Assembly (NCBI GenBank): GCA_035560935.1
Contig: DATMYQ010000173.1
Span: 1-13,277, forward strand
Direction of reading: 5' to 3'
Length of the DNA stretch: 13,277 nt
Origin: DATMYQ01 sp035560935
GTDB lineage: Bacteria; Bacillota; Negativicutes; Sporomusales; Sporomusaceae
Below the pieces are notes generated by a model, which had not been told where the DNA came from, searched no databases, and saw only the letters and a program-made list of their open reading frames with translations. How positions within the stretch are numbered: the stretch's first letter is position 1; each line of letters begins with the position of its first letter. A program made the position numbers and the translations under genes. Positions 1 through 7,050 of the stretch are shown in pieces.

Positions 1-450
1 TTCTTTGATACCCTGAAAACTTTTGCTGCTTCATTAGAAAGCGATGCGGGGAGAATAATCCTGGAAAACGCGGGTGTTGGCACCCAATCTTATTCGTGTA
101 CATTTCCTGAATATCAACTAGCCAACGAAAAAAGGAATACGGCCAACAAAGAAGTGCCGATATATCGGTTAGATGATTACTTCGCGGATCAGCCGGTCAC
201 ATTGATCAAGGCAGATATTGAAGGCGCGGAATTAGATATGCTGCGTGGGTGCGAAGAAATTTTGCGGCGGGACCGGCCTAAAGTTGCCGTATGTGTATAT
301 CATTATGCAGAAGATATTTTAAGAATTCCGGCTTTTTTGAAAAAAGTTGTACCGGAGTATCAATTCTCACTGCGGCATCATTCTAAAGACTGGCCGGAAA
401 CTGTTTTATATGCGTATACACCTCAGCACAATATCTTTATAGAGAAATGA
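1..450 (+). CDS. FkbM-family SAM methyltransferase, C-terminal part (5' end outside window)
   Basis: The frame is open from the first base to a TGA at 448-450, giving 149 visible residues; the start lies upstream of the window. The segment LIKADIEGAE (visible residues 68-77), followed by a leucine/glycine turn and an RPKVAV strand, is the typical core of the FkbM family, which mostly O-methylates sugars and other small hydroxyl groups using S-adenosylmethionine. The SAM-binding glycine loop would lie in the missing N-terminal part. The next gene follows after 60 bases on the same strand. In this context it probably methylates a hydroxyl of the flagellar glycan or its precursor, but the substrate cannot be read from the sequence. 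It is AT-rich (about 45% GC in the first 300 bases, hand count) compared with the following gene. The family call is fairly safe; the role is inference. Confidence 0.8.
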   Translation, partial: FFDTLKTFAASLESDAGRIILENAGVGTQSYSCTFPEYQLANEKRNTANKEVPIYRLDDYFADQPVTLIKADIEGAELDMLRGCEEILRRDRPKVAVCVYHYAEDILRIPAFLKKVVPEYQFSLRHHSKDWPETVLYAYTPQHNIFIEK

Positions 451-510
451 CGAAGTCTTAGAGAAAATATTAATATTGCCGCTTAGAGCGAATGCGAGGG
501 AGGTCAGATT

Positions 511-1332
511 ATGTCGTTAACGGACATTACTTTAACATTGCGCCGAAGGATGTTGGATGTGCTGGTGAAAACCAAAGGCGGCCATATTGGCGGATCACTG
601 TCGGCGGCGGAAATATACACGGCGCTGTATTTTGGCGGAGTGTTGCGTTATCGCCCGGAGGAGCCTGATTGGTCGGAGAGGGACCGCTTTGTCCTTAGTA
701 AGGGGCACGCGTCGCTAGGTTTGTTTTGTACGCTGGCCGCCGCCGGCTTTTTTTCGGAAACGGAACTGGATTCCTATACCTTGCCGGGGTCGCGGCTGGG
801 CGGCCATCCCAAGAGGGACGAAGTGCCAGGAGTGGAGGCTTCCACCGGCGCTTTAGGCCACGGATTTCCCTTCGCGGGTGGTATTGCTCTGGCCGGGCAA
901 CTGGATGAAAGGGATTACCGGGTATATTGTCTGCTGGGCGACGGAGAGTGCCAGGAGGGATCGGTCTGGGAGGCCGCGATGTTTGCAGCGCAGCAGCGGC
1001 TGGGAAATCTGGTCGCTATTGTTGATTATAATAAACTGCAAGCCATGGATCAATTGACGAAAATTGTTGATTTGGCGCCGTTTGCGGAAAAATGGCGTTC
1101 TTTTGGCTGGGATGTTCAGGAAGTGGACGGACATGATCTGGGAGCGCTGATCAACATTCTCAATATTCCCCGTCAGGGCCGGGAAAAACCACTGTGCGTA
1201 TTGGCGCATACTGTCAAGGGTAAAGGGATTTCCTATATGGAAAACCAGCCGCTTTGGCATGTGCGGGTGCCGAATGACGAGGAACGGAAAATTGCTGAAG
1301 CCGAGCTGGCAGCGGCAGGGGAGGTGCAGTAA
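511..1332 (+). CDS. Transketolase, N-terminal subunit (TPP-binding half)
   Basis: This 273-residue protein is the thiamine-diphosphate (TPP) binding half of a split transketolase. Visible hallmarks are the early histidine in GGHIGGS (H25), KGHAS (residues 64-68), GGHP (97-100), the TPP/Mg motif that begins GDGE (143-146) and the closing N of VDYNK (N174). Transketolases move a two-carbon ketol unit between sugars in the cytoplasm. Length and organisation match split bacterial transketolases, in which the second half is the next gene. The ATG at 511 follows a good GGGAGGT ribosome binding site (498-504). A split pair beside glycosylation genes, not in a central-metabolism setting, suggests that it makes a specialised ketose or branched sugar for the glycan, or supplies a pentose or heptose precursor. 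That role is inference. About 59% GC over 541-840, clearly higher than the flanking FkbM and 592-residue genes. Confidence 0.93.
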   Translation: MSLTDITLTLRRRMLDVLVKTKGGHIGGSLSAAEIYTALYFGGVLRYRPEEPDWSERDRFVLSKGHASLGLFCTLAAAGFFSETELDSYTLPGSRLGGHPKRDEVPGVEASTGALGHGFPFAGGIALAGQLDERDYRVYCLLGDGECQEGSVWEAAMFAAQQRLGNLVAIVDYNKLQAMDQLTKIVDLAPFAEKWRSFGWDVQEVDGHDLGALINILNIPRQGREKPLCVLAHTVKGKGISYMENQPLWHVRVPNDEERKIAEAELAAAGEVQ

Positions 1333-1333
1333 C

Positions 1334-2266
1334 ATGCGAAACTCGTATTTGCGGGCGCTGCAGGAGCTTGCGGAAGAAAACCGTAATGTTTTGGCCTGTG
1401 TAGCGGATAACGGGGCGATTGTCTATGACAAATTTCGCGAAAAACTGCCCCGGCAGTTTATTAACTTCGGTATTGCCGAGGCCAATATGGTTTCGGCGGC
1501 GGCAGGCCTGGCGGCCAATGGTAAGATACCGTTTTTATATACCATTATTCCTTTCTTAACGATGCGGGCGTATGAACAAATCCGGAACGATGTGTGTATT
1601 CAGAAAATGAATGTCAAACTGGTAGGAATCGGCGCGGGCGTAGTTTATGCCAATTTGGGGCCGACTCACCACGCGCTCGAGGATATTGCGATTATGCGAA
1701 TTCTTCCGGGGATGACGATCTTTTCACCGGCGTCGCCGCAGGAGGCTTATCTGGCGACCAAAGCGGCGGCGGCCCATGATGGCCCCGTATATCTGCGACT
1801 GGGCACGAATAAAGAACCGGAACTGTTTGATGCAGCGCATTGTTTTGAAATTGGTAAGGGCGTTTTCGTACGAGACGGCGGAGATATTACGCTTGCGGCG
1901 ACGGGATCCATTTTGGGCGATGTGTTAAAAGCGGCCGAAATACTGTCTTTAAAGGGAATATCCGCTTGTGTGGTGAATTTGCCGAGTATTAAACCGTTGG
2001 ACGTTGAGATTCTGAGCTCTTCCCTGCGCCGTACCGGTGCGATGTTGGTTGTCGAAGAACACAGCATTGCGGGCGGTTTGGGATCCTCCATACTGGAAGG
2101 ATTAGCCGCCGCCGGTGCTTTGACGGGAGCCATCGGATTGATGGGCTTTAACGATACATTCTGCCAGGGATACGCCGAGCACGGTGCGTTAAAAGCAATG
2201 AACGGGCTGGGAGTGAAAGATATCGCGGAACGGGCGGAAACTTTGCTGGCGCGTAAACAGCGTTGA
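1334..2266 (+). CDS. Transketolase, C-terminal subunit (pyrimidine-binding half)
   Basis: This 310-residue protein carries the pyrimidine-binding and C-terminal domains of transketolase and should pair with the preceding gene product to form the active enzyme. NFGIAEANM (residues 44-52) contains the conserved glutamate (E49) that activates the thiamine ring. GPTHHALEDIAIMR, further on, is typical of the pyrimidine domain, and VVEEHSIAGGLGS belongs to the C-terminal domain. The ATG at 1334 was chosen because it lies one base after the upstream stop and seven bases after a strong GGGGAGGTG site (1318-1326). The frame is open further upstream to 1259, but that stretch overlaps the previous gene and shows no family similarity. 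The one-base gap implies translational coupling and equal amounts of the two halves. It could be annotated as a 1-deoxyxylulose-5-phosphate-synthase-like protein, but the split form and size favour transketolase. Confidence 0.93.
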   Translation: MRNSYLRALQELAEENRNVLACVADNGAIVYDKFREKLPRQFINFGIAEANMVSAAAGLAANGKIPFLYTIIPFLTMRAYEQIRNDVCIQKMNVKLVGIGAGVVYANLGPTHHALEDIAIMRILPGMTIFSPASPQEAYLATKAAAAHDGPVYLRLGTNKEPELFDAAHCFEIGKGVFVRDGGDITLAATGSILGDVLKAAEILSLKGISACVVNLPSIKPLDVEILSSSLRRTGAMLVVEEHSIAGGLGSSILEGLAAAGALTGAIGLMGFNDTFCQGYAEHGALKAMNGLGVKDIAERAETLLARKQR

Positions 2267-2268
2267 TC

Positions 2269-2976
2269 ATGCCTGATAGTAAGGTGAAATATAAACGGGC
2301 GGGGGCGAATGGGATGCAGCATATCGATTTTATTGGCCATTTGCATAATCGGACAAAGCGGGATTATGTCGCGCGGGTAGTGGAAAATGATAAAGCGGAG
2401 TGTGCCGTTGTTGCCAAAAATTTTGATAGGGAGTACTGGGACGGTGACCGGAAATTCGGTTACGGCGGTTATCATTACGACGGGCGCTGGCGTGTTGTCG
2501 CTGAACAAATGGCGGCGCACTACGGATTAAAATCGGGTGATAGGATTCTGGACGTTGGCTGCGGCAAAGGTTTTCTGCTTTATGAATTCACTCAGGCTGT
2601 TCCGGGAGTGGAGGTGGCCGGTCTGGATATTTCCCGTTACGGGATCGAGCAGGCTAAACCGGAGGTGAAGAATTTCCTGCAGGCGGGACTGGCCCAGGAA
2701 CTGCCGTTTGCGGATCACAGTTTTGATTTTGTTGTATCATTGGGAACCTTGCACAATCTCAGAGTCTTTGAGCTGAAAAAAGCGGTGCAGGAAATCAGCC
2801 GGGTGATGAAACAGCAGGCGTATATCATGGTGGAGTCGTATCGGAACGAACGGGAAAAAGCGAATTTACTGTACTGGCAACTGACGTGTGAGTCGTTTTA
2901 CTCCGTACCGGAGTGGGAATGGCTGTATCGAGAGTGGGGATATGCAGGCGATTATGGTTTTATTTTTTTTGAGTAG
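2269..2976 (+). CDS. Class I SAM-dependent methyltransferase
   Basis: This is a methyltransferase of about 235 residues with a Rossmann fold. Motif I is LDVGCGKGF (residues 94-102), the acidic end of the second strand is GLDIS (118-122), and DFVVSLGTLHNL is a normal post-II region. A YWDGDRKFGYGGYHYDGRW segment (57-74) before motif I is distinctive. I recall similar proteins next to split transketolases in other surface-glycan clusters, but could not check this. The start is uncertain. ATG 2269 lies two bases after the transketolase stop but lacks a clear ribosome binding site. ATG 2314 (MQHIDF) gives a 220-residue protein that may match the family start better. TTG 2263 is also in frame. The gene ends in a run of eight T just before the stop. 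It probably methylates a sugar or nucleotide-sugar made by the neighbouring enzymes; the substrate is unknown. Confidence 0.85.
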   Translation: MPDSKVKYKRAGANGMQHIDFIGHLHNRTKRDYVARVVENDKAECAVVAKNFDREYWDGDRKFGYGGYHYDGRWRVVAEQMAAHYGLKSGDRILDVGCGKGFLLYEFTQAVPGVEVAGLDISRYGIEQAKPEVKNFLQAGLAQELPFADHSFDFVVSLGTLHNLRVFELKKAVQEISRVMKQQAYIMVESYRNEREKANLLYWQLTCESFYSVPEWEWLYREWGYAGDYGFIFFE

Positions 2977-3001
2977 AGCGGGATAAGGATGGTATTGACA
3001 T

Positions 3002-4780
3002 ATGGGGAAAAAAAACAAGAAGACAGAAGAAGCTAACTTATTCCGGGTAAAAATTTCCGTGGACCACAGCGCGCTGTTTCAGGTATCCATATACCGGAAT
3101 AATAAATTGAGTTCTTCTCAAAGTATTTCACATGACAAATTCGGGTATCTCCTTTTCTGGATGATGAAAGCGTTAAGACCGGTGTTTTTAGAGTTTCCCT
3201 GCGAAGTGCGTTTTTCGCAAGAAATTCGGCAGGAAGCTAGCCATCCGACTCACAGGGTAACTGATTTAGCACATCTGGAAGTTTTTTTGAATGAATTGTA
3301 CCGATACACGGAAGATGTGGTCAATAACACAAAGCAACTATTAGCGCAATATCAGGATAAAAAAAATTGCTGCCGGGACTATGATGGTGTTTGGCTGCAT
3401 TCGGCTGACGGCAATGCGCGGAGTAAAGGCTTCTTCGAATTTCAGCGGGAAAGATTCCCGGTTCCCGCTTATTACAGTACTTATAATACCGGCTGGGATA
3501 AGGAACAACGATGCTTTGTTCATGAGAATAGTAGATATCTTTCGGCTCATGAACTGGTAGAGTTTTGTCTGGAGAATCGTATTGGCACCATGGTGTCGGA
3601 AAACTTTTATCTGGAAAGCAATGCACTGTTGCCCCATCGGATTTATCTGCCGGCCGTATGGACTTTTCTAGGTGTTCGGCATGTGGGTATTGATATTGAT
3701 CCGTGGGATTTATTGGCGCAAAATGAATTTGGGGTGTTTCATACTTCGGCGCCGAATCTGCTACGCTTTTCGCCTTTGGGAATGAACACCGACTTAACCA
3801 TACAGAGGGAAAAAGCGGAAAATATACAGGGCTTTCCATTATTCCAGCATTATTCACAGGAAAAACAGGCGCGAGGAGTGCTGGAAGACGATTATTCCAT
3901 CACCGTTTTGACATTATCAAGGCTGCCGAACATGAAAAATAATATTATGAAGATACTGTATTTGTTGCAGCTCATGGCAACAGATTTGCTGCAGGAAGAG
4001 ATTGTGGAATGGTACTATTCCATGCAACTGTATGCGCTGAACGACCCGGAAATGTCGGCTGAAAAACTTACGACGTTCAACCGCACCCAGCAAACCCTGG
4101 CAACGGAATGTATGCAATTCCTGAAATATGAAGCATTGCATCATCTGCAATCTAAGCGCAAGATACGGCTATACGGCGACAGCGGCTGGAATACGTTGTT
4201 TCCCGAATATTATCGTGGCCTGCTCAATGCAGAGGAAATACAGGCGGTACATAAAGCCGGCAACACCGTGTATTTGACTATGAACGGTATTCTCAGTTAC
4301 GTAGAATGCGGAGGGCCGGTTTATGACATGCTGGCGCAAAAAGTACCTTTCCTGGTGGTCAAGCCCTGGACGCGGACCGCGAATTTCCAAGGATTGCGGC
4401 ACATGGAATACGGCAGCTGGCAGGAAATGAATGATAAGATAAATAATGCCCGGGTTTTCTGGCAAAAGGAAGAATTGCAGAACGCTCTGGACCTTTGGGG
4501 GGACATATTTAACCAGGCGGAAGCGTCTATGGCGGAAATCATTTTTAAAAAACCGCGCAATGTGGCGAAAAATTTGTATGAAAAAACTCTGATGGCGCAT
4601 ATTCCGGAACAGCAGGCGAAGGTGGCCGGGTATGAGGAAAAAAATCGGGCGATGCTGCAAATGAATTACCGGAAGTTCGCTCATGGGGAATGGAATAAAG
4701 AGCAATTTGATGTGCAAAAATCCCGTTATTGGAGCCGACCATATTTTCAGAGAATGTGGCGGCACATCACCGGGGGATAA
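3002..4780 (+). CDS. Putative GT-B glycosyltransferase (CgeB-like), candidate flagellin glycosyltransferase
   Basis: This 592-residue protein has no obvious signal peptide or membrane segment and is presumably cytoplasmic. I do not recognise it with certainty. The region of residues 387-470 looks like the C-terminal nucleotide-sugar-binding half of a GT-B enzyme of the CgeB/Glyco_trans_1_2 type: IRLYGDSGW (388-396), then YYRG and an AEEI stretch, a VYLTMNG strand (423-429), and GGPVYDMLAQKVPFLVV (437-453) where such enzymes have a sugar-binding loop and helix. The N-terminal half carries YNTGW (161-165) and GIDIDPWD (229-236). The lysine-rich N terminus includes an eight-A run in codons 2-5. 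The ATG at 3002 follows AAGGATGG (2985-2992). The gene is AT-rich (about 41% GC over 3061-3360, hand count). Its position before the pse genes and flagellin suggests that it transfers a sugar to flagellin or extends the glycan. That is inference, and an unrelated function remains possible. Confidence 0.5.
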   Translation: MGKKNKKTEEANLFRVKISVDHSALFQVSIYRNNKLSSSQSISHDKFGYLLFWMMKALRPVFLEFPCEVRFSQEIRQEASHPTHRVTDLAHLEVFLNELYRYTEDVVNNTKQLLAQYQDKKNCCRDYDGVWLHSADGNARSKGFFEFQRERFPVPAYYSTYNTGWDKEQRCFVHENSRYLSAHELVEFCLENRIGTMVSENFYLESNALLPHRIYLPAVWTFLGVRHVGIDIDPWDLLAQNEFGVFHTSAPNLLRFSPLGMNTDLTIQREKAENIQGFPLFQHYSQEKQARGVLEDDYSITVLTLSRLPNMKNNIMKILYLLQLMATDLLQEEIVEWYYSMQLYALNDPEMSAEKLTTFNRTQQTLATECMQFLKYEALHHLQSKRKIRLYGDSGWNTLFPEYYRGLLNAEEIQAVHKAGNTVYLTMNGILSYVECGGPVYDMLAQKVPFLVVKPWTRTANFQGLRHMEYGSWQEMNDKINNARVFWQKEELQNALDLWGDIFNQAEASMAEIIFKKPRNVAKNLYEKTLMAHIPEQQAKVAGYEEKNRAMLQMNYRKFAHGEWNKEQFDVQKSRYWSRPYFQRMWRHITGG

Positions 4781-4807
4781 TCAACAGGTGTTTCTGAACC
4801 GGAGAAT

Positions 4808-4834
4808 TAAGAAAGTGAGCGATTCAAACGATAA
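4808..4834 (+). promoter_or_regulatory. Sigma-28 (FliA/SigD) promoter candidate for the pse operon
   Basis: TAAG at 4808-4811 and AACGATAA at 4827-4834 are separated by exactly 15 bases. This fits the flagellar sigma-28 consensus (TAAA, 15 bases, GCCGATAA/T) with one mismatch in the first box and two at the start of the second. Together with the preceding T it reads TTAAG-N15-nnCGATAA, the same as the promoter candidate before the flagellin. Transcription would begin near 4841, leaving a leader of about 75 bases before pseB. Confidence 0.65.
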
Positions 4835-4872
4835 TATGGTATCTGCGTTGCAGTAACCGCGCGCGAATAAAC

Positions 4873-4893
4873 GTATTATCAGCAAAATAATAC
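4873..4893 (+). other. AT-rich inverted repeat in the pseB leader
   Basis: GTATTAT (4873-4879) and ATAATAC (4887-4893) form a perfect seven-base-pair inverted repeat around a seven-base loop. It lies about 20 bases before the pseB start, just upstream of its ribosome binding site. It could be a weak RNA hairpin or an operator. There is no T tract after it, so it is not a terminator. The function is unknown. Confidence 0.35.
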
Positions 4894-4915
4894 AATATGA
4901 TTTTGGAGTGATACC

Positions 4916-5905
4916 ATGTTTAATCAGCAGTCAATTCTGGTTACCGGCGGTACCGGTTCTTTCGGCAAGGCTTTCGTCAAAAAAATGCTGGCAAAATATC
5001 AGCCGAAAAAAGTCATTATTTATTCCCGGGATGAATTAAAACAATTTGAAATGCAACAAGTATTTAACGGTAGTGAAATGCGTTATTTTATCGGTGATGT
5101 ACGTGACGAGGCCCGCCTAAAACAGGCCATGCACGATGTGGATTACGTGGTTCACGCAGCGGCGCTGAAGCAGGTGCCGGCAGCCGAGTATAACCCGATG
5201 GAATGCATCAAAACCAATATCAACGGGGCGCAAAACGTCATTAATGCCGCGATTGAATGCGGGGTAAAAAAAGTCATTGCTTTATCAACCGATAAGGCCG
5301 CCAACCCGATCAATCTGTACGGTGCCACCAAGCTGGCTTCGGATAAATTGTTTACTGCCGGTAATAATCTGGTGGGCAATCGCCCTACACGTTTTTCTGT
5401 GGTGCGGTACGGCAATGTTGTGGGATCGCGCGGCTCTGTGGTACCGTTTTTTCAGAAATTGATCGACGACGGAGCCACCATGCTGCCGATTACCCACCGG
5501 GATATGACCCGTTTCTGGCTTCGGCTGGAAGACGGCGTAGATTTTGTTTTGAAAAGTTTTGAACGGATGCAGGGTGGCGAGCTGTTTGTACCCAAAATCC
5601 CGTCGATGCGTATTATTGATTTGGTGGAAGCGATGGCACCGGGGATCAAACAGGATATTATTGGCATTCGTCCGGGAGAGAAGCTGCATGAGATCATGTG
5701 CCCTCTTGACAGTTATTATCTGACGCTGGAATTTGCCGATCACTATGTTATTAAACCGACGATCAATTTTGCGGCGCAAGTTGATTACGCCAGAAACCAA
5801 CTGGGCGAAACCGGTGTGCTGGTTGCGGAAAATTTTGAGTACAACTCCGGCACGAACCCGCATTTCCTCAGTATTGAGCAATTAAGGGAGATGAACGCAT
5901 CATGA
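4916..5905 (+). CDS. pseB: PseB, UDP-N-acetylglucosamine 4,6-dehydratase (inverting)
   Basis: First enzyme of pseudaminic acid synthesis. It removes water across C4-C6 of UDP-GlcNAc and inverts C5, giving UDP-2-acetamido-2,6-dideoxy-beta-L-arabino-hexos-4-ulose. The 329-residue protein is an extended short-chain dehydrogenase with the NADP-binding loop TGGTGSFG (residues 10-17). STDKA (124-128) and YGATK (135-139) place D126, K127 and Y135 where the known Helicobacter FlaA1/PseB has its catalytic D132, K133 and Y141. ALKQVPAAEYNP (83-94) is a family signature. It is cytoplasmic and usually a hexamer. The ATG at 4916 follows TGGAGTG (4904-4910). It is the first gene of the six-gene pse operon and has a sigma-28 promoter candidate 80-100 bases upstream. 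The stop codon overlaps the pseC start. Confusion with a retaining dehydratase (PglF/FlaA1-long type) is unlikely, because those carry N-terminal membrane segments. Confidence 0.96.
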   Translation: MFNQQSILVTGGTGSFGKAFVKKMLAKYQPKKVIIYSRDELKQFEMQQVFNGSEMRYFIGDVRDEARLKQAMHDVDYVVHAAALKQVPAAEYNPMECIKTNINGAQNVINAAIECGVKKVIALSTDKAANPINLYGATKLASDKLFTAGNNLVGNRPTRFSVVRYGNVVGSRGSVVPFFQKLIDDGATMLPITHRDMTRFWLRLEDGVDFVLKSFERMQGGELFVPKIPSMRIIDLVEAMAPGIKQDIIGIRPGEKLHEIMCPLDSYYLTLEFADHYVIKPTINFAAQVDYARNQLGETGVLVAENFEYNSGTNPHFLSIEQLREMNAS

Positions 5906-7050
5906 TACCGTATGGCCGGCAGGATATCAATGCGGCAGATATCGAAGCTGTCATCGCAGTGCTCAAGTCTGACTGGCTGACCCAGGGGCCCGCTATTGAA
6001 CAGTTTGAGGAATATGTGGCCGGTTATTGCGGCGCAAAATACGCCGTGGCGGTATGTAACGCCACGGCGGCGTTGCATATTGCTTGTCTCGCGGCGGAAC
6101 TGGGACCGGGAGACGTGTTGTGGACCGTTCCCAACACCTTCGTGGCTTCGGCGAATTGCGGCCGTTACTGCGGCGCAACGGTGGACTTTGTCGATATTGA
6201 CGATGTGAGCTACAACATGAGTGTGAGCGGTCTGGCCGAGAAACTGGCGTCCGGAGGCGTCCGCCCCAAAATTGTGATTCCGGTTCATTTTTCCGGGCAG
6301 TCCTGTGAAATGGAGAAACTAGCCCGCCTGGCCAAACAGTATGAATTTATGATCATTGAAGATGCGTCACATGCTGTCGGCGGCGAGTATCAGGATAAGA
6401 AAATAGGCGCTTGCACCTATTCTGATATGACGGTTTTCAGTTTTCATCCCGTCAAGATTGTTACGACTGGTGAGGGTGGGATGGTACTGACCAACCGCCG
6501 GGATTTATATGAACGATTGCTGATGCTTCGCAGTCACGGAATCACCCGTAACCCGGAACTCATGCAGGGGGATGCGGACGGTCCCTGGTACTATCAGCAG
6601 GTAACACTGGGATTTAATTACCGAATGACCGATTTGCAGGCGGCGCTGGGACGCAGCCAGTGCGACCGGCTGGATGAATTCATTCTGAGAAGACGTTATC
6701 TGGCCAAACGATATGATGAATTGCTGAGCGGGTTGCCGCTGCAATTGCCCAAGCAAGATCCGGCGGGAAAATCGGCCTGGCATTTGTATGTGATTCGCCT
6801 GAAACTGGAACAACTGGCGAAAACCAGGTTAACAGTTTTTAATGAATTGCGGGACGCCGGGATTAACGTCAATCTACATTATATACCGGTTCATACCCAG
6901 CCCTATTATCGGGCGTTGGGCTTTAAACCGGGGCATTTTCCCGTTGCGGAAAAATATTATCAGGAAGCGATTACGCTGCCGCTTTATTACGGATTGACGG
7001 ACAAAGAGCAGGACTATATAGTGACCACCTTACAAGGGGTATTGAAATGA
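5902..7050 (+). CDS. pseC: PseC, UDP-4-amino-4,6-dideoxy-L-AltNAc aminotransferase
   Basis: PLP-dependent aminotransferase of the DegT/DnrJ/EryC1 family, acting second in the pathway. It transfers an amino group, normally from glutamate, to C4 of the PseB product to give UDP-4-amino-4,6-dideoxy-N-acetyl-beta-L-altrosamine. The 382-residue protein shows the PLP lysine in SFHPVK (K185, matching K183 of Helicobacter PseC), followed by the TTGEGG stretch typical of PseC. IIEDASHA (151-158) contains the aspartate (D154) that contacts the PLP ring nitrogen. The N terminus MIPYGRQDIN is also typical of the family. The start overlaps the pseB stop by four bases (ATGA) with AAGGGAG at 5884-5890, so translation is probably coupled. 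The stop overlaps the next start in the same way. Family and role are both clear. Confidence 0.96.
   Translation: MIPYGRQDINAADIEAVIAVLKSDWLTQGPAIEQFEEYVAGYCGAKYAVAVCNATAALHIACLAAELGPGDVLWTVPNTFVASANCGRYCGATVDFVDIDDVSYNMSVSGLAEKLASGGVRPKIVIPVHFSGQSCEMEKLARLAKQYEFMIIEDASHAVGGEYQDKKIGACTYSDMTVFSFHPVKIVTTGEGGMVLTNRRDLYERLLMLRSHGITRNPELMQGDADGPWYYQQVTLGFNYRMTDLQAALGRSQCDRLDEFILRRRYLAKRYDELLSGLPLQLPKQDPAGKSAWHLYVIRLKLEQLAKTRLTVFNELRDAGINVNLHYIPVHTQPYYRALGFKPGHFPVAEKYYQEAITLPLYYGLTDKEQDYIVTTLQGVLK

Noticed and set aside
76..92. TGGCAC box that might be part of a sigma-54 promoter
   Set aside because: It lies inside the FkbM coding region and no TTGCA-type second box is found at the required spacing.
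1747..2520. Antisense open frame of 257 codons across the transketolase C and methyltransferase genes
   Set aside because: It spans the end of one well-supported gene and the start of another. The translation has no family features and is an ordinary shadow frame.
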